Below, piece after piece: positions 25,334 to 34,342 of a stretch of 64,000 nucleotides of DNA (its first letter is position 1; each line of letters begins with the position of its first letter). The stretch covers positions 2,604,001 through 2,668,000 of the forward strand of contig NZ_CP045178.1 of NCBI RefSeq assembly GCF_009296025.1, given 5' to 3'. The notes under the pieces were generated by a model. That model ran no database searches and was not told the origin of the DNA. It worked only from the letters and a program-made list of their open reading frames with translations. The stretch comes from Streptomyces tsukubensis. GTDB taxonomy: Bacteria > Actinomycetota > Actinomycetes > Streptomycetales > Streptomycetaceae. The position numbers and the translations under genes were made by a program.

Positions 25334-27441
25334 GGAGCAAACGTAGCGAACGCCTCGGCGGGCCGCGCGTCCGGGGGTGCCGTACGGGTACGGAGCCCGT
25401 CGAAGAAGGCGTGCAGCCGGGGTGAGGCGGCCAGTTCCTCCAGGGTGACCGGCCGCCCCCGCGCGTCCGCGATCGGCAGCCGCCAGTTGGGGTACTGGTC
25501 CCAGGTGCCCGGCAGGTTCTGCGGGCGCCGGTCACCAAGGGTGTCGGGGAGCCAGACGCCGGTCATCCGGGCGGGGGTGCGGAGCAGGAAGCGGTGGACG
25601 GCGCGGATCACGCCCTCCTCGTCCGCCGGGCCCTCGGGCAGCAGGGAGAGCGAGGTGAGCAGCGTCCGCCACTCGTCGAGATCCACCCTGGCCGCGGCCT
25701 GTTCCCGCTCCAGCGGCCCGCCGAGGAGGCCGAGCCGGTCGCGCAGCAGGATGTCGTCCCCGGTGAACCTGGCGGCCGTGGGCGGCAGATCGTGGGTGGT
25801 GACCGTCGCCAGGCAGTCGGTGCGCCACTCCTGGGGGGCCAGGACGCGGGAGCCGTCCTCCCAGTCGCGTTCGAACCACAGCACCGAGGTACCGAGGACA
25901 CCGCGCTCACGCAGCGCCTCCCGTACCCCGGGCTCCACGGTGCCCAGGTCCTCGCCGATGACGAAGGCGCCCGCGCGGTGGGCCTCAAGGGTCAGTATGG
26001 CGAGCATCGCCTCGGCGTCGTACCGGACATACGTTCCCTGGGTGGGTTCCTCGCCCTCGGGCACCCACCAGAGCCTGAACAGCCCCATCACATGGTCGAT
26101 ACGGACGGCTCCCGCGTGCTGGAAGAGGGCGCGCAGCAACTCGCGGTAGGGCGCGTAACCCGAAGCCGCGAGCCGGTCGGGGCGCCAGGGCGGCAGCCCC
26201 CAGTCCTGGCCTCGGGCGTTGAACGCGTCGGGCGGGGCGCCCACCGACATGCCCTCCGCGAAGTACCGCTGCTGCGCCCAGGTGTCCGCGCCCTCCGGAT
26301 GGACGCCGACCGCGAGATCGTGCACGAGCCCCACGGCCATCCCCGCGCCGCGAGCGGTGCGCTGCGCCTCGGCCAGTTGGGTGTCGGTGAGCCAGGCGAG
26401 CCTGCGGTGGAGGTCGACACGGTCGCTGAGGTCGGAGCGTGCGCGGGCCGTCCCCGCCGAGCGCGGATCGCGCACTCCCTCGGGCCAGGAGCGCCACCGC
26501 GAGCCGTACTCCTCCGCCAGCGCGTACCAGGTGGCGTGGTCGTCGAGCGCCTCGCCGCGCTCGGCCAGGAACTCGTCGTACGCGGCCTGTCTGCCGGGCC
26601 CCAAGGGCACCGCGCAGACCAGTTCGAGCGCCTCCCGCTTCAGCGCCCAGACGGCGTCACGGTCGATCAGGGCGCCCTCGTCCAGCACCTCAAGACGCAG
26701 CGCCGCCGCCCGTTCGCCGATCTCCTGGACGCGTGCGCGGGCCTCGGCGCCGAGATACGCGTACTCGGGGACGTCCTCGACGCGCAGATGGACGGCGTCG
26801 GGGAAGCGGCGGGAGGAAGGGCGGTAGGGAGAGGGGTCGGTGGGCGCGCCGGGCACGGCCGCGTGCAACGGATTGACCTGGATGAACCCGGCTCCCAGGC
26901 ACCGGGCCGACCAGGCGGCGAGTTCGGTGAGGTCCCCCAGGTCGCCCATGCCCCAGGAGCGCCCCGAGAGCAGGGAGTACAGCTGGACGAGCAGCCCGTG
27001 GGTGCGGCCGTCGGGGCCGGGCACCCGGTCGGGGGCCACGACGAGGTGGACCTGCGCGCCGCGCCCGTCGGGGGTGACGGCCTGGAGGCCGTGCACCCCC
27101 AGGGGCAGCGCGGGCGGCGCCTCGCCCGTCGCGGAGGTCCATGCGACGACGGCGCCCTGTTCGGTGTGGACCTGGAGGTGACTGCCCTCGGGCAGCGCGT
27201 CGAGGGCGGCGGGCGCGGGCCCGCCCGACCATGCGACGACGGTCGGCGGCAGCAGCCGCGCGGACATCTCCACGTCGCACCGGTCGAGAGCGGCCCGGAT
27301 CGCCTCGGGACTGCTCGCGTCGATGCCGAGCGCGGCGAGCGCGGCGACGACGGCGGAGTCCGTGGCCGCGACAGTGACGTCCGGCGACGGGGAGTAGGAA
27401 GTGGCGACCCCGTGCAGGGCGGCGAGCCGGGCCAGGGCCAT
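25297..27441 (-). CDS. malQ: 4-alpha-glucanotransferase (amylomaltase, GH77)
   Basis: 714 residues, the long actinobacterial form with an N-terminal extension before the GH77 barrel. Catalytic motifs are visible: nucleophile Asp in AVRIDHVMGLFRLWWVP (near residue 448), acid/base Glu in FVIGEDLGTVEP (near 498) and THDLPPT (near 552). It transfers maltooligosaccharide units between glucans in maltose and glycogen metabolism. It overlaps the start of the small membrane protein gene by 37 bp. No other maltose gene is adjacent. Three 36-bp repeats lie just upstream of its start. Confidence 0.95.
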   Translation of the reverse strand: MALARLAALHGVATSYSPSPDVTVAATDSAVVAALAALGIDASSPEAIRAALDRCDVEMSARLLPPTVVAWSGGPAPAALDALPEGSHLQVHTEQGAVVAWTSATGEAPPALPLGVHGLQAVTPDGRGAQVHLVVAPDRVPGPDGRTHGLLVQLYSLLSGRSWGMGDLGDLTELAAWSARCLGAGFIQVNPLHAAVPGAPTDPSPYRPSSRRFPDAVHLRVEDVPEYAYLGAEARARVQEIGERAAALRLEVLDEGALIDRDAVWALKREALELVCAVPLGPGRQAAYDEFLAERGEALDDHATWYALAEEYGSRWRSWPEGVRDPRSAGTARARSDLSDRVDLHRRLAWLTDTQLAEAQRTARGAGMAVGLVHDLAVGVHPEGADTWAQQRYFAEGMSVGAPPDAFNARGQDWGLPPWRPDRLAASGYAPYRELLRALFQHAGAVRIDHVMGLFRLWWVPEGEEPTQGTYVRYDAEAMLAILTLEAHRAGAFVIGEDLGTVEPGVREALRERGVLGTSVLWFERDWEDGSRVLAPQEWRTDCLATVTTHDLPPTAARFTGDDILLRDRLGLLGGPLEREQAAARVDLDEWRTLLTSLSLLPEGPADEEGVIRAVHRFLLRTPARMTGVWLPDTLGDRRPQNLPGTWDQYPNWRLPIADARGRPVTLEELAASPRLHAFFDGLRTRTAPPDARPAEAFATFAPWTRRTPCAPAP

Positions 27442-27487
27442 CTAGACCACCGAGGGGTCGGGGTAGCCGGCCGATCCCATGGAGGTC

Positions 27488-27576
27488 GGTTCGCTGGTGA
27501 GGGGAGCGGCATCCGCGAGTGGCGGTTCGCTGGTGAGAGGAGCGGCATCCGCGAGTGGCGGTTCGCTGGTGAGGGG
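27488..27576. repeat. 36-bp tandem repeats upstream of malQ
   Basis: Two full copies (27488-27523, 27524-27559; one base differs) and a partial third (27560-27576), each starting GGTTCGCTGGTGAGGGGAGC. They lie 46-135 bp before the malQ start, inside its 5' leader or promoter. The rest of the 550-bp gap up to 27990 holds only a possible -10 box (TATCCT, 27954-27959). Confidence 0.93.
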
Positions 27577-27990
27577 CGACTCGGTGAAGCCGCAGGTGCA
27601 GGACCCGTCGAGTCCTGAGTCGGGGCCGGACACTGCCGACAGGTCCGGTCGCGTCGCGCGGGGCCCGGTGCGTTCCGGGAGTTCCGTGCGGACGACCGGC
27701 TGGGCCGGCAGGTCCTGGCGTTTGGAAAGAGCCGAGAGCAGGAGGTGCGCCGAAGCGGCCACTTGTGGCCTCCCTTGTCTTGGGGGCTTGGGGACACGGT
27801 CTTCGCGAGCCCTACCCAGACCGGGCGAACGCATCCACATTCGGGCAGTCAACGTGTTCCGCGTCACATTCTGCGTCAGGCACTTGCGTGGGGCGGGTGC
27901 GGCGCGCAGGGGGTGGGTGGGTACGGCACAGGGCGCCGACCGGGGACTGCCCCATATCCTGGCGTCCACCGATCGGGGCAGGAGAAGTCG

Positions 27991-28167
27991 GTGACCGCAC
28001 AGAGCTGTGAACCTCATCAGATGCTGACCTCCGAGTTCGAGGAGATCGCCGGGACAGCTGACAGGACCGTGGAAGGTGCACGGCTGGAGTTCGGCCAGGC
28101 CGTTGCCCTTTCGGGGGAGATCGGCAGCGCCCTGGACACTGAGCCGCTCAAGAACTGGGTGCGCTGA
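27991..28167 (+). CDS. small hypothetical protein
   Basis: 58 residues from a GTG with AGGAGA five bases upstream and a TATCCT -10 box about 30 bp further up. The product is acidic and helical with no membrane segment: residues 11-50 alternate hydrophobic and charged positions (EFEEIAGTADRTVEGARLEF). It has one Cys and ends KNWVR. No family is recognised. The ribosome binding site, promoter-like box and terminator make it more likely real than chance. Confidence 0.5.
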   Translation: MTAQSCEPHQMLTSEFEEIAGTADRTVEGARLEFGQAVALSGEIGSALDTEPLKNWVR

Positions 28168-28210
28168 CCACGAACGCGCACGGACAGCGGGTGAGACCGC
28201 GTACGCGCAC

Positions 28211-28256
28211 AAGCAACGGGTGACCCGCCCCCGAAGGGCCGGGTCACCCGCTGCTT
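28211..28256. terminator. bidirectional terminator
   Basis: AAGCAACGGGTGACCCG (28211-28227) pairs with CGGGTCACCCGCTGCTT (28240-28256), one mismatch, between the small plus-strand gene and the convergent HNH gene. Confidence 0.8.
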
Positions 28257-28270
28257 CGCCGCCGTCGGGA

Positions 28271-28807
28271 TCAGGCCGAGATGCCGTCGATCCTGGCCAG
28301 CACGTCGTCCGCGCCGAACGGCTGGAGATAGGGCAGCCACTGCGGGTCGCGATGGCCGGTGCCGATGATGCGCCACGCGAGTCCGGTCGGCGGGGCGGGG
28401 GCGTGACGCAGGCGCCAGCCCAGTTCCATCAGGTGGCGGTCGGCCTTCACGTGGTTGCAGCGGCGGCACGAGGCGACGACGTTGTCCCAGGCGTGCGGGC
28501 CCCCGCGGCTGCGCGGAACGACGTGGTCGACGCTGGTGGCGGCGGCCCCGCAGTAGGCGCACTTGCCGCCGTCGCGCGCGAACAGCGCACGGCGGGTCAG
28601 AGGGACGGGCCCACGGTAGGGGACCCGGACGAATCGCTTCAGCCGGACCACGCTGGGTGCGGGGACGGTACGGCTTGCACTGTGCATAAAGGCGCCGGAC
28701 TCCTCCAGGCAGAGGGCCTTGTTCTCCAGAACGAGCACGAGCGCGCGGCGGAGCGGTACGACGCCGAGGGGCTCGTACGACGCGTTGAGGACCAGGACAT
28801 GCGGCAC
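28271..28807 (-). CDS. HNH endonuclease
   Basis: 178 residues from a GTG with AAGGAGG six bases upstream; the much longer open frame is not needed. The HNH/zinc-finger core is complete: CAYCG, then VDHVVPRSRGG, WDN, and CRRCNHVKADR (residues about 92-145), an McrA-like His-Asn-His nuclease with a structural Cys4 zinc site. Such small HNH proteins are conserved in actinobacteria outside defence islands. The N-terminal 80 residues (VLVLNASYEPLGVVPLRRALVL) are the usual partner domain of this group. The DNA target is unknown. Confidence 0.9.
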   Translation of the reverse strand: MPHVLVLNASYEPLGVVPLRRALVLVLENKALCLEESGAFMHSASRTVPAPSVVRLKRFVRVPYRGPVPLTRRALFARDGGKCAYCGAAATSVDHVVPRSRGGPHAWDNVVASCRRCNHVKADRHLMELGWRLRHAPAPPTGLAWRIIGTGHRDPQWLPYLQPFGADDVLARIDGISA

Positions 28808-29068
28808 GGATGCCTCCTTGTACGCCGGCGGCGCGTGGCTCGCGCCGGGACGATCTGGACCAGTGTCCCCTCCTGCCTGGTCGTCGCGCCACCATGAGCC
28901 GGTAACGGGCTGGGAGTGTTTTCGAGCACACGCCCGCGCGCGCCGGGTGAGCCATGTCTCGACGGGCTGGAGGACAAGGGTCCGCCCACGATGCCCCGTT
29001 AGTGTGGTTGGCCTGTCCGCGCACGCCTTTCCCCGGCGGGCAGGCCCCCAATCGTGGAGGTACCCCCC

Positions 29069-30163
29069 GTGTTCTTGTCCGTCCTGACGGCCGCCGGTGA
29101 GACGCCGGAGCCCGTCACATTGGAGGACGCCCAGGAGCGGGCAGGTGACGCCGCGGGCTGGGTGCAGCAGAACTGGTCCATGTGGCTCGGCATCGGCCTG
29201 CGGGTGATCCTCATCATCGTGATAGCGGCGGTGCTGCGCTCGGTCATCAGGCGCACCATCACCAGGCTGATATCGCGGATGAACCGGACCGTCCAAGCGG
29301 TCGACGGCACTGCCCTCGGCGGGCTCCTGGTCAACGCCGAGCGGCGCAGACAGCGCTCGGAGGCGATCGGGTCCGTACTGCGGTCCATGGCGTCGTTCCT
29401 GATCCTCGGTACGGCCGCGCTGATGATCCTGGGCACGTTCCAGATCAACCTGGCGCCGCTGCTGGCCTCCGCGGGTGTCGCGGGCGTCGCCATCGGTTTC
29501 GGCGCGCGCAACCTGGTGACCGACTTCCTCTCCGGTGTCTTCATGATCCTTGAGGACCAGTACGGCGTGGGCGACACCATCGACGCGGGCGTCGCGAGCG
29601 GCGAGGTCATCGAGGTCGGGCTGCGGGTCACCAAGCTCCGCGGCGAGCACGGCGAGATCTGGTACGTGCGCAACGGCGAGGTCAAACGGATCGGCAACCT
29701 GTCCCAGGGCTGGGCGACCGCGGGCGTGGACGTGACCCTCAGGGCCGAGGAGGACCTGGACAAGGTGAGTGCCACGCTGACCGAGGTCGCGGAGACCATG
29801 AGCAAGGACGAGCCGTGGAACGAGCGGCTGTGGGGCCCCATCGAGATGCTGGGCCTGGAGTCCGTACTGCTCGACTCGATGGTGATCCGGGTATCGGCGA
29901 AGACCATGCCGGGCAAGGCGCTGAGCGTGGAGCGCGAGCTCCGGTGGCGTATCAAGCGCGCCTTCGACGCCGCCGGCATCAGGATCGTGGGCGGCATGCC
30001 CGTCGCCGTCGACCCGGAGGGTGCGGCAGCCGACCCGACGGCCGGCATGGCGGCACCTTCCGCGTACGCGTCGGCCACCTCGCCCCAGTCACTCGCGGCC
30101 TCACCCTTGGCGCCCCAGCCGCCGCACCCGGGACCGCAGCTGTCCAAGCAGGACCCCAAGTAG
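29069..30163 (+). CDS. MscS-family mechanosensitive ion channel
   Basis: 364 residues from a GTG with GTGGAGG eight bases upstream. It has three membrane helices: near residues 32-58 (WLGIGLRVILIIVIAAVL), 107-125, and the pore-lining helix 128-150 (LLASAGVAGVAIGFGARNLVTDF). The MscS beta-domain follows (ILEDQYGVGDTID...EVGLRVTKLRG), then a mixed C-terminal domain and an unstructured Pro/Ala tail. It opens under membrane tension to release solutes on osmotic downshock. Monocistronic. Confidence 0.93.
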   Translation: MFLSVLTAAGETPEPVTLEDAQERAGDAAGWVQQNWSMWLGIGLRVILIIVIAAVLRSVIRRTITRLISRMNRTVQAVDGTALGGLLVNAERRRQRSEAIGSVLRSMASFLILGTAALMILGTFQINLAPLLASAGVAGVAIGFGARNLVTDFLSGVFMILEDQYGVGDTIDAGVASGEVIEVGLRVTKLRGEHGEIWYVRNGEVKRIGNLSQGWATAGVDVTLRAEEDLDKVSATLTEVAETMSKDEPWNERLWGPIEMLGLESVLLDSMVIRVSAKTMPGKALSVERELRWRIKRAFDAAGIRIVGGMPVAVDPEGAAADPTAGMAAPSAYASATSPQSLAASPLAPQPPHPGPQLSKQDPK

Positions 30164-30488
30164 CACCCCGGCAGCACCCCTGGTGGCGCCCAGAGAAGGA
30201 CCCCCAGGAGCACCCGGGCAGGACCCTCAGGAGCACCCAAGTGACGGCCGCTGGGGCCCAGTAGCGGCCCGGACACTCGCACAGCGGCATTCCAGGGGCC
30301 GGTCGCGCACGGTCGCGGTCGGCCCCTCGCTGTTGACGGCGAGGCCGTTCCCCGGCCCCTTGGCGAGCGGGGTACGTCACACCCGTTCACGCCGCCCCCA
30401 AGGCCGGGCCGCCCATCGCCGCAGGTTGAGGCCGCCTTGCCCATCGCCCCCGTAGGTAACGAGTTGGTTGCCCCGGGGGCGTCGGCTA
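30164..30488. other. intergenic region, mscS to csn promoter
   Basis: It holds a direct repeat of GGACCC(C/T)CAGGAGCACCC at 30198-30215 and 30221-30238. A terminator-like hairpin GGGGCCG (30295-30301) / CGGCCCC (30320-30326) with an inner CGCG pairing lies further on. No gene is supported. Confidence 0.55.
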
Positions 30489-30545
30489 TTGACGTTTCCT
30501 TCGCACCGGGCCTAGCTTCCTACTCACCAATAGGAAACTTTCCTA
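30489..30545 (+). promoter_or_regulatory. csn promoter and CsnR operator
   Basis: TTGACG (-35, 30489-30494), an 18-bp spacer and TAGCTT (-10, 30513-30518). The near-perfect palindrome TAGGAAACTTTCCTA lies at 30531-30545, just after the expected transcription start. The palindrome matches, from memory, the operator described for the ROK repressor CsnR of S. lividans/coelicolor. Repressor bound here would block the csn genes. Confidence 0.85.
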
Positions 30546-30594
30546 ACAGTGCTGTTGGGAGAGTCGGGCAGCCGAAGGACAGGTGCGTCACGCC

Positions 30595-31761
30595 ATGGCC
30601 ACAACCGCGGGAACCCCGGGCACCCCGAGTGTCCTGCGTGCCATGAACGACCGGGCCGCGCTCGATCTGCTCGTCGCCCATGGCCCGCTCACCCGTACCC
30701 GCATCGGTGAGCTGACCGGGCTGTCCAAGCCCACCGCCTCCCAGCTGCTGACCCGTCTGGAGTCCGCGGGCCTCGTCCGTACCAAGGGCAGCGAGAGCGG
30801 CCGTCCTGGACCGAACGCGCTGCTCTACGAGATCGAGCCGGGCGCCGCCCACGTCGCGGCCCTCGCGGTGGGCCACACCGGCATCAGCGCCGTCGTCGCC
30901 GACATCACGGGCACCGTCGTCGGCACCGCCCGGGTCGAGGCCGAGGCCGTCGCCGAGGACGTGCGCGGCCGTACCGCCCAACTCGTGGCGGAAGCGGTCG
31001 ACGGCGCCCTGCGCGAAGCGGGGCTCGGCCACGAGCAGGTGCACGGCGCGGTCATCGGTACGCCGGGCGCCATCGACCCGCACAGCGGCGAGTTGCGTTA
31101 CGCGCCGCACCTGCCGGGGTGGCACTCCCGCACCCTGCACTCGGAACTCGCCGACGTGCTCGGCACCCCGGTCACCATCGAGAACGACGTGAACCTCGCC
31201 GCCATCGCCGAGCAGTACGAGGGCGCCGCGCAGGACCACGACGACTACGTGCTCGCCTGGGTGGACCGCGGTGTGGGCGCCGCGATCGTCCTCGGCGGCA
31301 CCCTGCTGCGGGGCTCCACCGGGGGCGCGGGCGAGATCGGCTACATGCCGCTGCCCGGCGCCCCGTTGGCGCGCGGTGGTGAGGGTGCGACCGCTGGTGA
31401 CGACGGTGGGGGCGGGCTCCAGAGCCTGGTCTCCGCGCCGGCCGTGAGCGCGCTCGCCGGCGGTCTGCCGCTGGCCGAGGCGCTGGCGGTCGAGGAGGTG
31501 CGCGCGGAGACGGCCAGGAGACTCGCCACCGGCCTCGCCGCGGTCGTCGCCGTCGTGGACCCCGAACTGATCGTGCTCTCCGGCCGGGTCGCCCAGGCCG
31601 GTGGTGAGCCGCTGCGGCAACAGGTCGAGGCCGAGCTGACCGGACTCGCACTCCCCCGCCCGCTGCTGCGGATCAGCGACCTGCGGGGCGACCCGATCCT
31701 GACGGGTGCCCTGCGCTCGGCCCTGACCCAGGCGCGCGACACGGTCTTCGACACCGCCTGA
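30595..31761 (+). CDS. csnR: ROK-family repressor of chitosan-oligomer operon
   Basis: 388 residues. An N-terminal winged HTH (LTRTRIGELTGLSKPTASQLLTRLESAGLV, residues about 27-56) is followed by a ROK sugar-kinase-like domain with an ATP-fold glycine motif (WVDRGVGAAIVLGG) and GGAGEIGYMPL. The Cys-rich zinc motif CxCGxxGC common to ROK proteins is missing; this stretch is Gly-rich without cysteines. A GTG at 30583 is an alternative start, closer to GAAGGA. It heads the operon and sits right after the operator. By analogy with S. lividans, chitosan oligomers would relieve repression. Confidence 0.88.
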   Translation: MATTAGTPGTPSVLRAMNDRAALDLLVAHGPLTRTRIGELTGLSKPTASQLLTRLESAGLVRTKGSESGRPGPNALLYEIEPGAAHVAALAVGHTGISAVVADITGTVVGTARVEAEAVAEDVRGRTAQLVAEAVDGALREAGLGHEQVHGAVIGTPGAIDPHSGELRYAPHLPGWHSRTLHSELADVLGTPVTIENDVNLAAIAEQYEGAAQDHDDYVLAWVDRGVGAAIVLGGTLLRGSTGGAGEIGYMPLPGAPLARGGEGATAGDDGGGGLQSLVSAPAVSALAGGLPLAEALAVEEVRAETARRLATGLAAVVAVVDPELIVLSGRVAQAGGEPLRQQVEAELTGLALPRPLLRISDLRGDPILTGALRSALTQARDTVFDTA

Positions 31762-31990
31762 CCGCCCGGCCGCCCGACCACTTGCCTACTGGCCGCCCGA
31801 CCGCCGGGCCACCGGATCCGGACCTCCCACTCCGGCGCCCCCTGTACCGCCGCGACCCACCGCACCGCCACGACCCGCATCGCCCCGCCTCACCCACCAC
31901 CCGTACCGCTCCACCCCCTCGTAAACACCTGCCCCCCTCCCCACCCCTTCGTGGATTCACCGAGTCCCCCTCCCGCAAAGGAAGTCCGCC

Positions 31991-33331
31991 ATGCCGCGTA
32001 GGCGCGTACGCCTCTGTATGGTCGCGACGCTCGGCGCAGCCGGCCTGCTCCTGTCCGGCTGCGCCAACCCGAGCACCGGCAGCGCCGACGACGATCCGAC
32101 CAAACCGGTCACGCTGAAGTTCTGGCACGGATGGTCGGCGACGAGCGAGGTCAAGGCGATCGACCGGAGCATCGCCCGGTTCGAGAAGCTGCATCCGAAC
32201 ATCAAGGTCCAGTCGACCGGCAACGTCAGTGACGCGACGATCAACCAGGCGCTGCGGGCTGGCGGCGGCAAGGCGCCCGACGTGGTGACGTCGTTCACCA
32301 CCAACAACGTGGGCCAGTACTGCTCTTCCGGCATGTGGGCCGATCTCGACCCCTTCATGAAGAAGAACGGGATCGACAAGAAGAAGGTCTTCCCGAAGAC
32401 GCTGCTGGACTACACGCGGTACGAGGGCAAGCAGTGCGCCTCGCCGCTGCTCGCCGACGCGTTCGGCATGTATTACAACAAGGACGAGTTCAGGGCGGCC
32501 GGCATCAAGAGGCCCCCGCACACGATGTCCGAGATGAAGCGCGACGCGGCCAAGCTGACGAAGAAGAACGGCGACGGCACGCTCAAGCAGGTCGGTTTCA
32601 TGCCGAGCTTCCGTCTCTACCAGAACAGCCCCGACCGGATGTTCGCGCAGTACGGACCCGAGTACTTCAACAGCGCGGGCAAGGCGCGGCTCGCGAAGGA
32701 ACCCAAGACCGAGCAGTACTACGCGGACATGAAGGGCATCACGGACGCCCAGGGCGGGTTCAGCGCCATGGAGCGGCTGCGCGGCACCTTCGGCGACGAG
32801 ATGTCCTCGCAGAACGGCTTCCTCACCGGGAAGCTCGCCATGCATCTCGACGGTGAGTGGCGCGGGCTGATGCTCGACGAGGCCAAGGCGAAGTTCGACT
32901 GGGGTGTCGCGCCACTGCCGGTCCCCGACGACCAGGCCGACACCTACGGCCGCGGTTATCTGACGGGCACGGTCGCCGGTATCGCGCACAGCAGCAAGCA
33001 CCAGAACGCCGCGTGGGAGCTGCTCCAGTTCCTGACGATGGACACCAAGCAGGTCGTGAACTTCGCCAACGCGATCCACAACGTGCCGTCCACCTTCGCC
33101 GCGCTCAAATCGCCCGACCTGGACGCCGATCCGTCGTTCCGCGCCTTCCTCAAGATCGCGCAGAACCCGTACAGCCAGGCGATCCCGCCGTCCAACAACG
33201 GCGGGCAGTACGTGACGACCTTCCAGGACTTCTCGTACTCCGTCGAAGCCGGCAAGGAGCACGACATCCCCGCGGGCCTGAAGAAACTCGACGACCAGAT
33301 CGACGCCGACAACCTCCAGTCGGAAAACTGA
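31991..33331 (+). CDS. csnE: sugar ABC transporter substrate-binding lipoprotein
   Basis: 446 residues with a lipoprotein signal: basic head, hydrophobic core and lipobox LLSGC (C24). The mature part is a family 1 extracellular solute-binding protein (FWHGWSATSEVKAIDRSIARFEKLHPNIKV). It would capture oligosaccharides at the outer face of the membrane and deliver them to CsnF/CsnG. It lies second in the operon, 229 bp after csnR, with AAAGGAAG before the ATG. The ATP-hydrolysing subunit is not encoded here; Streptomyces commonly share MsiK among such transporters. The substrate is inferred from operon similarity. Confidence 0.9.
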   Translation: MPRRRVRLCMVATLGAAGLLLSGCANPSTGSADDDPTKPVTLKFWHGWSATSEVKAIDRSIARFEKLHPNIKVQSTGNVSDATINQALRAGGGKAPDVVTSFTTNNVGQYCSSGMWADLDPFMKKNGIDKKKVFPKTLLDYTRYEGKQCASPLLADAFGMYYNKDEFRAAGIKRPPHTMSEMKRDAAKLTKKNGDGTLKQVGFMPSFRLYQNSPDRMFAQYGPEYFNSAGKARLAKEPKTEQYYADMKGITDAQGGFSAMERLRGTFGDEMSSQNGFLTGKLAMHLDGEWRGLMLDEAKAKFDWGVAPLPVPDDQADTYGRGYLTGTVAGIAHSSKHQNAAWELLQFLTMDTKQVVNFANAIHNVPSTFAALKSPDLDADPSFRAFLKIAQNPYSQAIPPSNNGGQYVTTFQDFSYSVEAGKEHDIPAGLKKLDDQIDADNLQSEN

Positions 33332-33341
33332 GGACCGAGCC

Positions 33342-34340
33342 ATGGCCATCCCACTCTCCCGCTCGGCGGAGTCCGCCAGGCCGCGCAGCGCGCCCGCCAA
33401 GGACAGCGATCCGCTGCGGCGCAAGAAGAACCGGAACAGACTGAAAACCCTGGGCTTCCTGTCGCCCTGGCTGATCGGCTTCTCGGTCTTCTTCGCCTAT
33501 CCGCTGATCGCCACCGTCTACTTCTCCTTCATGCACTACAACCAGATCCAGGCCCCCGACTTCGTGGGGCTGAAGAACTGGCGTTACGTCTTCACGCAGA
33601 TGCCGCTCTTCGGCCCCGCCCTGTGGAACACCCTGTGGCTGGTCGTCGTGATGGTGGCGCTGCGGGTGGTGTTCGGTCTCGGTATCGGCCTGCTGATCAC
33701 CAAGATCAAGGCGGGGGTCGGCTTCTTCCGTACCGCCTTCTACCTGCCCTATCTGGCGCCGCCCGTCGCCGCCACCGTCGCCTTCGTCTTCCTGCTCAAC
33801 CCGTCGACGGGTCCGGTCAACGAGGTCCTCGACTGGTTCGGGATCAGTGGCCCGAACTGGTTCAACGACCCGAACTGGGCGAAGCCGTCGCTGGTGATGC
33901 TCTCGGTGTGGGGCATCGGTGACCTGATGGTCATCTTCATGGCCGCGCTCCTCGATGTGCCGAAGGAGCAGTACGAGGCCGCCGAGCTGGACGGGGCGGG
34001 CGCCTGGGGCAAGTTCCGCTTCGTGACCTGGCCCTCGATCACGCCGATCGTGATGTTCGCCGTCGTCACGGGCGTCGTCCAGACGATGCAGTACTACACA
34101 CAGGCCCTGGTCGCGGGAAAGCTGGCGTCCGGCGTCAGCGTCGGCCCCGGCTCCGTGATCCAGCCCGGCTACCCGGAGCACTCGACCCTGACAGTGCCCC
34201 AACTCGTCTACTCGATGGGGTTCCAGAACTTCAACACCGGTGCCGCGTGCGTGCTCTCGCTCGTGCTCTTCGCCATCGCCATGGCCGTCACCATCCTGCT
34301 GATGCGCAAGAGCACCGGCCTGCTGACGGCGGAGGACTGA
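33342..34340 (+). CDS. csnF: sugar ABC transporter permease
   Basis: 332 residues with six membrane helices of the MalF type and the EAA loop (YEAAELDGAGAWGKFRFVTWPSITP, near residues 213-238) that docks on the ATPase. The first helix follows RRKKNRNRLKTLGFLSPWLIGF. It starts 10 bp after csnE and ends 2 bp before csnG, so the three are made together. It forms the channel with CsnG. Confidence 0.92.
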   Translation: MAIPLSRSAESARPRSAPAKDSDPLRRKKNRNRLKTLGFLSPWLIGFSVFFAYPLIATVYFSFMHYNQIQAPDFVGLKNWRYVFTQMPLFGPALWNTLWLVVVMVALRVVFGLGIGLLITKIKAGVGFFRTAFYLPYLAPPVAATVAFVFLLNPSTGPVNEVLDWFGISGPNWFNDPNWAKPSLVMLSVWGIGDLMVIFMAALLDVPKEQYEAAELDGAGAWGKFRFVTWPSITPIVMFAVVTGVVQTMQYYTQALVAGKLASGVSVGPGSVIQPGYPEHSTLTVPQLVYSMGFQNFNTGAACVLSLVLFAIAMAVTILLMRKSTGLLTAED

Positions 34341-34342
34341 CC

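Noticed and set aside
27442..28212. 256-residue minus-strand open frame containing LTSEPPLADAAP repeats
   Set aside because: The repeats come from the 36-bp DNA array, and the frame runs antisense to the better supported small plus-strand gene; the rest has no protein-like pattern.
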